DNA from: an uncultured Eubacterium sp.
Lineage (GTDB): Bacteria > Bacillota > Clostridia > Oscillospirales > Acutalibacteraceae
Assembly: GCA_910583925.1 (NCBI GenBank)
Contig: CAJTZJ010000015.1
Coordinates: 1-47,370, forward strand
Direction of reading: 5' to 3'
Length of the DNA: 47,370 nucleotides
Positions 8,170-16,729 of this stretch are shown here, one piece after another. Position numbers and translations under genes: made by a program. The notes below the pieces were generated by a model. It was not told where the DNA came from. It did not search any database and worked only from the letters and a program-made list of their open reading frames with translations. Numbering within the stretch: position 1 is the stretch's first letter; the number at the start of each line of letters is the position of its first letter.

Positions 8170-8679
8170 ATGGAAAGGCGATTGATTGAAACAGTAAAAA
8201 CAAGTACGGAAATCATGTTTCATAATTTTTATATAAGTCTTGTTACATGTGATATGGATTATATGTTATGTGGTATGCCAATTTGGAAGCATTGCTACCA
8301 TACATTACATTCCTGTGACCAATGGTTTATCAATCCAACAAAATATGAAGAACCGCCTTTTTATGAAGAGAGGCTGAACAGTTTGAATTATATGGGTGAA
8401 AAAGTTTTGTCAAGAGAAGAATTGATTGCATACTTTGAAACGGTTCAGAATAAAATCCTTGCTTATCTTGATGGACTTAATGATGAGGATTTATATCAAA
8501 AGCCTGATGGCTACAAGCATAATCGGCTTGAATGTATAATAGGGCAGATGCGGCATTTTTATTGCCATTTAGGAAATATAAATGCAACAACTATTATTGA
8601 AACAAATAAATGGCCGAGAGTTGTCGGAATGAGCGGATTGGAACAGGGGCTTGACAAGAACAATCTGTATGAGGACTAA
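8170..8679 (+). CDS. DinB-like four-helix-bundle protein
   Basis: The 169-residue, all-helical-looking protein has a histidine cluster in its second helix region (His41, His44, His47 with Trp39) and more in a later helix (His129, His133). This matches the layout of DinB/YfiT metal-binding bundles, which bind a divalent metal through three histidines. Members include thiol-dependent transferases and many uncharacterised proteins. SD CAGGAGAT precedes the ATG. It sits 3 bp before a DUF3795 gene whose SD is inside this gene's end, so the two are translated together. The specific reaction is unknown. Confidence 0.7.
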   Translation: MERRLIETVKTSTEIMFHNFYISLVTCDMDYMLCGMPIWKHCYHTLHSCDQWFINPTKYEEPPFYEERLNSLNYMGEKVLSREELIAYFETVQNKILAYLDGLNDEDLYQKPDGYKHNRLECIIGQMRHFYCHLGNINATTIIETNKWPRVVGMSGLEQGLDKNNLYED

Positions 8680-8682
8680 AGA

Positions 8683-9054
8683 ATGAAAAGAGACTTGGGA
8701 GTTGCACGATGCGGACTTGCCTGCTGTTTGTGTTCTGAAAATGACAAATGCAGTGGATGCAATTCAAATGACTGTCCTGATAAAGATTGGTGCGAAAACA
8801 GAAGGTGTTCACTTTCAAAAGATTTAGAGCACTGTTATAATTGCAATGAAAATTGCAGAAAAGGCTTGCTGAATAAAATTAAGCCGTACGCTTTTACCTT
8901 GTTTGTTAAAAGATATGGGGAAGAGCGTTTGCTCAATTGTCTTGAAGAAAATGAGAAGAATGGTATTGTTTATCATCGTAACGGAATAGTGGGCGATTAT
9001 GATGGTTTTGATGATATTGAAGAATTGATTGCCTTTATTATAAACGGAAAATAA
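8683..9054 (+). CDS. Cysteine-rich DUF3795 family protein
   Basis: In 123 residues there are 14 cysteines in the first two thirds. The N-terminal RCGLACCLCSE segment and following C-x2-C patterns are the mark of DUF3795, a probable metal/zinc-binding family of unknown function. The C-terminal third is an acidic helical stretch. The start ATG follows GAGGA at the end of the DinB-like gene. Co-translation with the DinB-like gene suggests they act together, but no activity is established for the family. Confidence 0.8.
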   Translation: MKRDLGVARCGLACCLCSENDKCSGCNSNDCPDKDWCENRRCSLSKDLEHCYNCNENCRKGLLNKIKPYAFTLFVKRYGEERLLNCLEENEKNGIVYHRNGIVGDYDGFDDIEELIAFIINGK

Positions 9055-9086
9055 ATTTTTGAATAAAAGAAATGCAAAAAAAATGC

Positions 9087-9105
9087 GGACGAGCATTGCC
9101 CGTCC
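9087..9105. repeat. Short GC-rich hairpin, candidate dispersed intergenic repeat
   Basis: GGACG (9087-9091) pairs with CGTCC (9101-9105) around GAGCATTGCC. Similar GGGAC-GGGCAATGCCC-type palindromes are familiar as dispersed repeats in Oscillospirales intergenic DNA. No second full copy was found in this window. A loosely related hairpin lies at 29768-29786. Confidence 0.3.
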
Positions 9106-9150
9106 CTGCAAAGTATTTAAAGCATACAAGTAAAAATTTCAATACTGTAA

Positions 9151-9182
9151 AAAACGAGCAAGTGTTACCACCTGCTCGTTTT
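9151..9182. terminator. Bidirectional terminator between convergent genes
   Basis: A 10-bp stem, 9151-9160 with 9173-9182, has A-rich left and T-rich right flanks. It sits between the convergent DUF3795 (+) and MATE (-) genes, so it can stop both transcripts. Confidence 0.85.
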
Positions 9183-9184
9183 CA

Positions 9185-10570
9185 TTATTTATTATTTTTT
9201 TGTGGATAATATGCCGGATCTTTTTTAATTTTGGATTTAATTATGGAAAACATTATGATTGCAAGAATGATGCAGGCAAGGTCTGCTGTTGACTGAGCAT
9301 AAACAATTCCGTTAAAGCCAACATATTTACTCATTACAATAAGGAACGGCAGGAAGATAAGTCCCTGTCTGCCAAGGGAAAGTATTAGGCTCGGAATGGA
9401 TTTCCCCATACCCTGAAAAGCAAAGTTATAAGTGAATAAAATTCCGATAAACGGACCTGCAATATTTAATCCGCGAAGAATTTTAACGCCGTAATCCGTT
9501 ACAAGCGCATCTCCCTCGCCGTTGAAGAGATTAATAATCTGCGGGGTGAAAATAAAGTAAATGATCGTTAAAACCGTTCCGATTATAAATGTGCAGAGCA
9601 TGGTAAACCGCATTGTTTTTCGCAGTCTTTCCATATTCCTTGAACCGTAGGAATACCCGATAAGCGGCTGAATTCCCATTCCTGTTCCCATCTGAACGAA
9701 AACGATAAGCATATTTACCTTCATGGCAATGCCAAGAGCGGCAACGGCTTCTCCGCCGAAATCCTTCATAAAATTATTTAAAATAATGTTTGAAAGACTC
9801 ATTAAAATATTGTTTATTGCAGCGGGAATTCCGATAGGAATAACATTTTTGGCAATTCCTTCTTTAACAGAAAAACGGGCAGGATTGCAGGATAAAATAG
9901 AATTCCCTTTTATTAAATAAGCAGCATAATAAACTACGGAAGCAATATTTCCTATTACGGTTGCAATTGCAGCACCGCCGACTCCCATATCAAGAGTTAA
10001 AATCATAATAGGATCAAGAATAATGTTGGTTACAGTACCTATCATCATACCTATCATAGATTCTTTTGCAGCGCCCTCACCTCTTACAAGGTTGCTTGCA
10101 GTTATGGAAGTAACAATCATAGGACCGCCGACTGCGATATATTTAAGATAATCATAGCCGTAATTATAAATAGCTTCGTTTGTTGCGCCGAGTGCATTAA
10201 TAAGCGGATGGATAAAAATTAAAATCAGGGCAAGAAGAATTGCGCCTGAGAGTATTGAAGAGTAAATGGAAAAGGCACTTATTTTTTTTGCCTTTTCCTT
10301 TTTGCCTTCGCCCATTGAGCGGGAAATATAAGCTGAGCCGCCAACGCCGAATATGTTTCCGAATGCAACGAAGAAAAGAAAAACAGGCATAGTTATGGAA
10401 ACTGCCGCCGTTGCATCAGTGTCTTTCATAAGGGAAACAAAATAAGTGTCTGCCATATTGTAGATAACATTTACTATACTTGACAAAACAGACGGAATGG
10501 CTAAAGCCGCAACTGCTTTTGGTATCGGATATGAAGAAAATATATTTTCTCTTTTTTCCTTAGATGCCAT
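9185..10570 (-). CDS. MATE family multidrug/metabolite exporter
   Basis: The 461-residue protein has about 12 TM helices in two MatE halves. The first begins with an 'IPSVLSSIVNVIYNMADTYFV' type helix typical of the bacterial DinF/NorM-like MATE group (motif split across residues about 24-44), and the second half has the matching 'GIPAAINNILMSLSNIILNNFM' pattern near 246-268. MATE proteins expel cationic drugs or metabolites in exchange for Na+ or H+. A strong AGGAGG SD precedes the ATG. It is downstream of rsmA on the same strand with a gap of 114 bp in which I see no clear terminator, so partial co-transcription is possible. Confidence 0.92.
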   Translation of the reverse strand: MASKEKRENIFSSYPIPKAVAALAIPSVLSSIVNVIYNMADTYFVSLMKDTDATAAVSITMPVFLFFVAFGNIFGVGGSAYISRSMGEGKKEKAKKISAFSIYSSILSGAILLALILIFIHPLINALGATNEAIYNYGYDYLKYIAVGGPMIVTSITASNLVRGEGAAKESMIGMMIGTVTNIILDPIMILTLDMGVGGAAIATVIGNIASVVYYAAYLIKGNSILSCNPARFSVKEGIAKNVIPIGIPAAINNILMSLSNIILNNFMKDFGGEAVAALGIAMKVNMLIVFVQMGTGMGIQPLIGYSYGSRNMERLRKTMRFTMLCTFIIGTVLTIIYFIFTPQIINLFNGEGDALVTDYGVKILRGLNIAGPFIGILFTYNFAFQGMGKSIPSLILSLGRQGLIFLPFLIVMSKYVGFNGIVYAQSTADLACIILAIIMFSIIKSKIKKDPAYYPQKNNK

Positions 10571-10684
10571 TTAAAATTCCTCCTTATTTTTGTTTAAATT
10601 TGGGCAGCAATAGATATTTATTTGCTGTCTTTTAGCAATAAAAAGCAAGTAAAACCATGGTTCGGATTTCCCTTTATTGCCGAA

Positions 10685-11533
10685 TCATAAAAGCTCTGAA
10701 AGCCGGGCGAATTCCTCCATAGTAAAGTTTTCTGCCCTGGATTTTTCGTTTTTGCCGATTGTATTCAATGCCTTGCTGATTTCAGCCTTTGGAATACCAA
10801 GTCCGTTTGAAAGGCAGTTTATAGCTGTTTTTCTTCTTTGAGAAAATGCAGCCTTGACAATTTTAAAGAAATGCTGTTCATTCGCAATCTTTACTGCAGG
10901 CTTTTTTCTTGTTTTCAGTCTGATAACTGCGCTGTCTACCTTGGGGGCGGGGCAGAAGCTGGTTTTCTTAACTTCAAAAAGCATTTCTGCTTCTGCGTAA
11001 TAATTTACTGCAACGGTAACGGCTCCGGATTCTCTTGAGCCGATTTCGGCAGTAAGCCGTTCGGCTGCCTCCTTCTGGACCATAACAATTATTTCGTCTA
11101 TAGGAAGGCTCTGTTCAAGCAGGCACATTATAACGGGGGAGGTTATATAATAGGGCAGGTTTGCACAAACCTTAACCGAATCCATATTGCCAAGCTTTTC
11201 TTTTATGATTTCTTGTAAATTGAGTTTCAGAACATCTCCCTCAACGATCTCAAGGTTGTCAAATTCGCTGAGTGTTTCCTTTAAAACGGGGAAAAGTCTT
11301 TTATCAAGCTCGATGGATATAACCTTTCCGCATACTTTGCAAAGCTCCTTTGTAAGAACACCGATACCGGGACCTATTTCAAGCACACCTGTTTTTTCAT
11401 CAGCACAAAGCGCATCTGCCATGGCAGGGCAAACCTCGGGGTCTATAATAAAATTCTGACCGAGCGCCTTTGAAAAGGTAAAGCCATGTGAGGTTAATAT
11501 TCTGTTTACTGTATTGTAATCATATAAATTCAT
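10685..11533 (-). CDS. rsmA: 16S rRNA (adenine1518-N6/adenine1519-N6)-dimethyltransferase
   Basis: The 282-residue length is normal for RsmA/KsgA. The protein has the family N-terminus (FSKALGQNF at about 20-28), SAM-binding motif I (EIGPGIG, 52-58), the acidic loop of motif II (SIELD, about 73-77) and the catalytic NLPYY (125-129), followed by the small C-terminal helical domain. It dimethylates two adjacent adenines in the 3'-terminal helix of 16S rRNA during 30S maturation. The start follows GAGGT, and a TTGCAA-17-TAGAAT promoter lies upstream. It is divergent from the marR operon. Confidence 0.97.
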   Translation of the reverse strand: MNLYDYNTVNRILTSHGFTFSKALGQNFIIDPEVCPAMADALCADEKTGVLEIGPGIGVLTKELCKVCGKVISIELDKRLFPVLKETLSEFDNLEIVEGDVLKLNLQEIIKEKLGNMDSVKVCANLPYYITSPVIMCLLEQSLPIDEIIVMVQKEAAERLTAEIGSRESGAVTVAVNYYAEAEMLFEVKKTSFCPAPKVDSAVIRLKTRKKPAVKIANEQHFFKIVKAAFSQRRKTAINCLSNGLGIPKAEISKALNTIGKNEKSRAENFTMEEFARLSELL

Positions 11534-11558
11534 ACTGTATACCTCAATTCAATCGCAT

Positions 11559-11587
11559 ATTCTAACACAATCAGTATTGTTTTGCAA
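11559..11587 (-). promoter_or_regulatory. rsmA promoter
   Basis: On the minus strand TTGCAA (11582-11587) and TAGAAT (11559-11564) are separated by exactly 17 bp, 26 bp before the rsmA ATG. Confidence 0.7.
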
Positions 11588-11626
11588 ATATAGTTTTGAA
11601 AAATTGTGAATTTTTATTATTTGTGC

Positions 11627-11681
11627 TTGACAAACGATATTTTCGTGTGTAGAATGTTTGTTAGTCAACTAATGTTAGTTG
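11627..11681 (+). promoter_or_regulatory. marR-ABC operon promoter with overlapping palindromic operator
   Basis: TTGACA (11627-11632), 17 bp, TAGAAT (11650-11655) is near consensus. Directly downstream lies a perfect 7-bp inverted repeat, CAACTAA-TG-TTAGTTG (11666-11681), covering the expected start site. Its size and TTAGTTG half-sites match typical MarR-family operators, so the first gene of the operon likely represses its own transcription until a ligand releases it. Confidence 0.8.
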
Positions 11682-11711
11682 CATAACATTTTGTAAAAAG
11701 GAGGGTTTGGC

Positions 11712-12206
11712 GTGCATAAGGAGTGTGAAAAGCATTTTCCGCTATTTCCTACAGTTAACTATATTTCAAAAATCGGAAAAGACAATTTCCGCAGTGTTTT
11801 ATCGGAAAACGGTGTGTTTCAGGGACAGGATGAGATTTTATTTTTAATTATGCATAAGGAAGGTCTGAAGCCGTCTGAAATAGCAAAATATCTTCATACA
11901 AGCCTTGCAAGTATTTCCGTATCTCTTAAAAGGCTTGAGAAGCAGGGCTTTATAGAAAAGCGTAATGATGAAAATGATATGAGAATCAGTCATATATATA
12001 TAAACGAAAAGGGCAGAACTGCACTTAAAAATATTCACGAAAAACTATTTGATAATCATAAAAAGATGCTTTCGGGCTTCAGTGAAGAAGAGGCTAAGCA
12101 GCTAAGAACTTATTTGGATCGTATTATTTTTAATGCAACGGGAGAATCTGATTATTCGTATAAGCGCCCCCACGATTTTAAAGGAGATGAAGAATGTGAA
12201 AAATAA
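11712..12206 (+). CDS. MarR family transcriptional regulator
   Basis: The GTG start is supported by AGGAGG 7-8 nt upstream. The 164-residue protein carries a winged helix (about 55-110): helix-turn-helix 'PSEIAKYLHTSLASISVSLKRLE', broken here as PSEIAKYL (57-64) and SISVSLKRLE (70-79), then the wing with the family's D-x-R-like signature in ENDMRIS. MarR dimers bind short palindromes and are released by phenolic or drug-like ligands. A matching palindrome overlaps its own promoter. Its stop overlaps the GTG of the first ABC gene by 11 bp, so it most likely controls this exporter. Confidence 0.92.
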   Translation: MHKECEKHFPLFPTVNYISKIGKDNFRSVLSENGVFQGQDEILFLIMHKEGLKPSEIAKYLHTSLASISVSLKRLEKQGFIEKRNDENDMRISHIYINEKGRTALKNIHEKLFDNHKKMLSGFSEEEAKQLRTYLDRIIFNATGESDYSYKRPHDFKGDEECEK

Positions 12207-13980
12207 AAAAGAAAAGAAGAAAAGCAAAACAAGGCTTATGAAATTTTTAAAGGGTTTGTGGATTGCTTCCGTTATCGGCTCACTTGGCATGGTTCTTGAA
12301 GCTGCCTGCCAGCTTTATCTGCCGAAATTAATGGGTAAAATTATTGATAACGGTGTTACGCCTGTAATTAATGAAACGATGAGCGCCGCAGACGGCAGAG
12401 CATATGTTCTTAAGGAAGCGGTTATCATGATTCTTGTTTCCCTTATTGCAATAGTCGGCGGTATTACCTGTATGAAGCTTTCGTCAGAGGTAAGCCAGAA
12501 ATTTGCGGCAAGAATAAGAAATGCAATGTTCAAAAAAATTTCGTCATTTTCTTTTAAGAATATTGATGAATTTTCAACCGCCTCTCTTACAACAAGGCTT
12601 ACAAACGATGTTACAATGATTCAGAATATGACGATGATGATTCTTCGTATGCTGATTCGTATGCCGTCTATGCTTATCGTTGCATCGTTTTTTGCTGTTT
12701 CTATCAATCCGAGGCTTGCTTCGATGCTTTTGTTTGCACTTCCTTTAATTATAATTGCAGTTGGCATCGTTATGAAATTCGGATTTCCGATGTTTAAAAA
12801 GATGCAGAAAAAGATAGATGCTTTAAACAGTGTTGTTCAGGAAAATCTTATCGGAATAAGAGTTGTTAAGGCATTTGTTCGTGAGGATCACGAAAAGAAA
12901 AAATTTAAAAAGGCAAATGACAATTTATCGGCAATGGGTGAAAAAGCAGCAGGAATGATTATTCTTGCTATGCCGCTTATGATGCTTATTTTCAACCTTA
13001 CAATGGTTATGGTTATCTATAAGGGCGGTGTGTCAATTAATGCCGGGGATATGACAACGGGCGATTTGTTAAGCTTTATTTCATATGTTATGGAAATTTT
13101 GATGAGCCTTATGATGATTGCTATGCTGCTTGTTATGGTTGCAAGGGGAAAGGCCTGTGCCGATCGTATTAAAGAGGTTCTTGATGCGGATATAGATATA
13201 GTAAACAATGAGAAAACGCTTACCGCAGAAAAGCACGGAAGAGTACAGTTTGAAAATGTGAATTTCAGATATTCAACGCAGACGGACGGAGATGATATTC
13301 TGAATGGTATCAGCTTTACTGCAGAGCCCGGGCAGATTATCGGAATAGTCGGCGGAACGGGCTGCGGCAAATCAAGTCTGGTTTCCCTTATTCCGAGGCT
13401 TTATGATGTAACAGGCGGCAGGGTTCTTATTGATGATGTGGATGTCCGTAATTATGATATTGAAGAATTGAGAGAGCTTATCGGTGTTGTTCTTCAAAAT
13501 AATGTTTTGTTTACGGGTACAATCAAGGAGAATATCCGATGGGGCAAAAAGGATGCAACCGATGAGGAGATTATTGCGGCCTGCAAGGCGGCTCAGGCAC
13601 ACGATTTTATTATGCGCCAGCCGGATGGCTATGACACAGTGCTTGCACAGGGCGGTTTGAATCTTTCGGGCGGACAGAAGCAGCGCCTTTGTATTGCCCG
13701 TGCCATGATTAAGAAACCGAAAATTCTTATTCTTGATGATTCTACCTCAGCTGTAGATACTGCAACGGAGGCTAAAATCCGCAATGCTTTCTATAACGAG
13801 CTTAAAGATACAACAGTATTTATTATAGCGCAGAGAATTTCATCGGTTAAGGAAGCAGATGAAATCCTTGTTATGGATGACGGCGAGATTAAAGGTGTCG
13901 GCAATCATAATGAGCTGATGGAAACAAATGAAATTTATCAGGAAATTTATAATACACAACAGAAAGGAGTGATTGAATAA
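12196..13980 (+). CDS. ABC exporter half-transporter, degenerate-site subunit
   Basis: The start is GTG 12196, because AAGGAG (12181-12186) is 9 nt upstream; the ATG at 12187 abuts the SD and cannot use it. The 594-residue product has an N-terminal six-TM exporter domain and a C-terminal nucleotide-binding domain: Walker A GGTGCGKS (386-393), signature LSGGQKQR (490-497), Walker B ILILDD (510-515). The catalytic glutamate after Walker B is Asp515, and the switch histidine is Gln546. It therefore supplies a normal signature but a poor hydrolysis site. This is the pattern of heterodimeric exporters such as BmrCD, LmrCD and TM287/288. It pairs with the next gene, overlapping by one base. Confidence 0.92.
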   Translation: MKNKKEKKKSKTRLMKFLKGLWIASVIGSLGMVLEAACQLYLPKLMGKIIDNGVTPVINETMSAADGRAYVLKEAVIMILVSLIAIVGGITCMKLSSEVSQKFAARIRNAMFKKISSFSFKNIDEFSTASLTTRLTNDVTMIQNMTMMILRMLIRMPSMLIVASFFAVSINPRLASMLLFALPLIIIAVGIVMKFGFPMFKKMQKKIDALNSVVQENLIGIRVVKAFVREDHEKKKFKKANDNLSAMGEKAAGMIILAMPLMMLIFNLTMVMVIYKGGVSINAGDMTTGDLLSFISYVMEILMSLMMIAMLLVMVARGKACADRIKEVLDADIDIVNNEKTLTAEKHGRVQFENVNFRYSTQTDGDDILNGISFTAEPGQIIGIVGGTGCGKSSLVSLIPRLYDVTGGRVLIDDVDVRNYDIEELRELIGVVLQNNVLFTGTIKENIRWGKKDATDEEIIAACKAAQAHDFIMRQPDGYDTVLAQGGLNLSGGQKQRLCIARAMIKKPKILILDDSTSAVDTATEAKIRNAFYNELKDTTVFIIAQRISSVKEADEILVMDDGEIKGVGNHNELMETNEIYQEIYNTQQKGVIE

Positions 13981-15818
13981 TGCCGGGACCGCACGGAGCA
14001 CCTGACGGCGGCTATGCAAAGCCGAAAAACGCAAAAAAAACGGTTAATAAAATGCTTGAATATATCGGAAAAAGCAAGTATCTGCTTTTTTTAGTTTCAT
14101 TTACGGTTATTGCTTCAACAGCCTGTTCAGTTCTTGCATCTGCAAGGCTTCAGCCGATTATTGACAAAGCAATTTATCCTCATTTTAATCAATCGGAGCT
14201 TATAAAGCAGCTTATAATACTTGCTGTGTTTTATATTACTGCTTCTGTATTAAGCTTTGCTCAAAGTAAGATTATGGTTAATATTGCTTATAAAACATCA
14301 AACACAATCAGAAAAGATTTATTCAATCATCTTCAGTCACTTCCGCTGAGATATTTTGACAGTAAAACCCACGGCGAGATTATGAGCCGTTTTACCAATG
14401 ATGTTGATAATATGCAGATGATGCTGGAGCAGTCTATTGTTCAGCTTGTTTCATCGGTGTTTACAATGATTGGTATTGTGGTAATGATGATTTATTTCAA
14501 CTGGCGTTTGTTCCTTATAATGATTGTTTTTCTTGTTCTTATGATTTTCGTTGCTTCAACAATCGGAAAGAAAACAAGAAAGTATTTCCAGCTTCAGCAG
14601 AAAAATCTTGGCGAGATGAATGGTTTTATTGAGGAAACCGTTGAAGGAATGAAGGTTGTTAAGGTTTTCAATCACGAGGAGGAGGCAAACGAGGAATTTT
14701 ACGAGCTTAATGAGAATTTCAGAAAAAGTGCAACAAAGGCAAATTTCTATTCGGGAATAATGGGTCCCTGTTCGGCCGGAATCAACAATACCGCGTATGC
14801 TGTTATAACGATTATCGGTGCGCTTCTTGTTATTGCAAATCCTGTTGCCTTTACAATCGGTAAGTTAACCTCATTTTTAACTTATACAAGGCAGTTCTCT
14901 CAGCCAATCAATCAGATTACAAATCAGATGAACACGATTTTCTCTGCTCTTGCAGGTGCAGAACGCGTTTTTGAGGTTATGGAAATGGAGCCGGAATCTG
15001 ATGAGGGTACAGTTACTCTTAAAGAAGAATTTACAGATGGCGAAAGAAAATGGTATTGGAATGATAATGGTGCATTAACTCCTGTTGAAGGAAATGTTAT
15101 TTTTGATAATGTAACCTTCGGTTATGTTCCTGAGAAAACAGTTCTTAAAAATGTGAGCCTTTATGCAAAGCCGGGTCAGAAGATTGCGTTTGTCGGCTCA
15201 ACAGGTGCAGGAAAAACAACAATTACAAATCTTATAAACCGCTTTTATGATATTCAGGACGGCGTTATTACCTACGATGGAATTGACATTAAGCGTATTA
15301 AAAAGGATGATTTAAGAAAATCGCTTTCTATCGTGCTTCAAGATACGCATTTGTTTACAGGAACGGTTATGGATAATATTCGCTATGGCAGACTTGAAGC
15401 AACTGATGAAGAATGTATTGCTGCGGCAAAACTTGCTTCAGCGCATAGCTTTATCCGCAGATTGCCGAATGGATATAATACTGTTATTTCAGGTGATGGT
15501 GATAATCTTTCACAGGGTCAGAGGCAGCTTCTTGCTATTGCGAGAGCGGCGGTTGCGAAGCCTGCGGTGCTGATTCTGGATGAGGCAACCTCTTCTGTTG
15601 ATACAAGAACAGAGCTTCATATTGAGCATGGTATGGATAGGCTTATGATTGGCAGAACGGTTTTTGTTATTGCCCACAGACTTTCAACTGTAAGAAATTC
15701 AGATGCAATTATGGTGCTTGAGCATGGAGAAATCCTTGAAAGAGGCAATCACGAGGTACTTCTTGAGCTTAAGGGAAGATATTATGAGCTATGTACAGGT
15801 AAGGCAAAGCTTGCATAA
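13980..15818 (+). CDS. ABC exporter half-transporter, catalytic-site subunit
   Basis: The 612-residue partner of the preceding gene starts in a TAATG overlap. It has six TM helices (about 33-310) and a nucleotide-binding domain with Walker A GSTGAGKT (406-413), Walker B LILDE with intact catalytic Glu535, and switch His566. Its signature is LSQGQ (510-514), with Gln replacing the first Gly. Thus the competent ATP site is built from this subunit's Walker motifs and the partner's LSGGQ; the other site is degenerate. An insertion rich in Glu/Trp lies between about 335 and 370. The likely function is efflux of drugs or toxic metabolites, controlled by the MarR protein encoded first in the operon. 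Confidence 0.93.
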   Translation: MPGPHGAPDGGYAKPKNAKKTVNKMLEYIGKSKYLLFLVSFTVIASTACSVLASARLQPIIDKAIYPHFNQSELIKQLIILAVFYITASVLSFAQSKIMVNIAYKTSNTIRKDLFNHLQSLPLRYFDSKTHGEIMSRFTNDVDNMQMMLEQSIVQLVSSVFTMIGIVVMMIYFNWRLFLIMIVFLVLMIFVASTIGKKTRKYFQLQQKNLGEMNGFIEETVEGMKVVKVFNHEEEANEEFYELNENFRKSATKANFYSGIMGPCSAGINNTAYAVITIIGALLVIANPVAFTIGKLTSFLTYTRQFSQPINQITNQMNTIFSALAGAERVFEVMEMEPESDEGTVTLKEEFTDGERKWYWNDNGALTPVEGNVIFDNVTFGYVPEKTVLKNVSLYAKPGQKIAFVGSTGAGKTTITNLINRFYDIQDGVITYDGIDIKRIKKDDLRKSLSIVLQDTHLFTGTVMDNIRYGRLEATDEECIAAAKLASAHSFIRRLPNGYNTVISGDGDNLSQGQRQLLAIARAAVAKPAVLILDEATSSVDTRTELHIEHGMDRLMIGRTVFVIAHRLSTVRNSDAIMVLEHGEILERGNHEVLLELKGRYYELCTGKAKLA

Positions 15819-15828
15819 AAAATAAAAG

Positions 15829-15862
15829 AAAACATCCTCTCTCGTCTGAGTGAGGATGTTTT
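15829..15862. terminator. Bidirectional terminator, ABC operon / sortase operon
   Basis: An 11-bp stem, 15829-15839 with 15852-15862, has a T6 run on the plus strand and an A-rich left flank giving a U-rich tail on the minus strand. It lies between convergent operons. Confidence 0.85.
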
Positions 15863-15936
15863 TTGATGTGTTGGGAACTACGAAATATTCCGATTATATA
15901 AATATTTGCAGGGGATAACATTCCCGATATCCCGCT

Positions 15937-16701
15937 TTAATCCGTTTTTTCATTATTAACAAGCAGGCAGCAAACAAGATATCTGCTGCTTTTATCCCCT
16001 GTTATACAGGTTGAAAGTACCATTATTTTACTGCTTTCATTGATTTCTTCGGTAATGGCTTTGCGAACATTCTTATTATCGCTTTCGGGATTTAAAAGCA
16101 TCTGCTGAAATTCCAGAAGAGTATCCCGATCAGAAAAGTCATTTGTATTCATAATATGCCGGTCATCATATTGAAAAGCAGAAATAATTTTATAGGTAAG
16201 CTTTCTTGACGGGGTATAGATATAAACAAATTCGTGCCTGTCAAAAAAGTCTTTATCTTCAAATCTATGCAGTGTTGTAAACATACTGTCGCCGTAATTA
16301 TTATGACCGTAAACAAGCGTTACGGGATCTGAAAAATCCCTTTTATTGCAGGTTTCGGTATAAATTGCTCCGCTTTTAAGATAAGATTTATCAACAGCGC
16401 TGTGGGTTAAATAAAAGCCTTCATCCTCGGCGCTGTGCTGGACAATCGGATAATCTACCTTTGTATCATCTATTTTTATCCATGCGTAAATTTCGTTGTT
16501 TCCTTTAATTAATGCATCAAAATCAATAGGATTATATGCTAAAGGTTCATATTTTTGAGTCGGTTTAGTGGGAATGTTGTTATATTCCCCGTCTGCTGCA
16601 TGCTGGTTATAAAAAAATACGGCAAGATAAACAGCAGCCAAAGTAAAAACAACTGCTGCAAGTACAAATATTATTTTTTTTGCTGTTTTATTATTTTTCA
16701 T
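15937..16701 (-). CDS. Class B sortase
   Basis: The 254-residue protein has an N-terminal signal anchor (about 9-31) and the sortase catalytic triad: His133 in YGHN, Cys232 in LSTC and Arg240 in SSRYL. The spacing and the extra helical insert between His and Cys place it in the SrtB-like group. Sortases cleave a C-terminal sorting motif and join the protein to the cell wall or polymerise it. No LPXTG-like substrate is encoded in this window. It lies 28 bp downstream of the YjdF-like membrane protein gene and is probably co-transcribed with it. Confidence 0.92.
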   Translation of the reverse strand: MKNNKTAKKIIFVLAAVVFTLAAVYLAVFFYNQHAADGEYNNIPTKPTQKYEPLAYNPIDFDALIKGNNEIYAWIKIDDTKVDYPIVQHSAEDEGFYLTHSAVDKSYLKSGAIYTETCNKRDFSDPVTLVYGHNNYGDSMFTTLHRFEDKDFFDRHEFVYIYTPSRKLTYKIISAFQYDDRHIMNTNDFSDRDTLLEFQQMLLNPESDNKNVRKAITEEINESSKIMVLSTCITGDKSSRYLVCCLLVNNEKTD

Positions 16702-16729
16702 TGTTAAATCTTTAATTTCGGCATTGTAA

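Noticed and set aside
10571..10684. Terminator or riboswitch between rsmA and the MATE gene
   Set aside because: Only an imperfect AGCAA/TTGCT pairing without a U-run was found; not enough to call.
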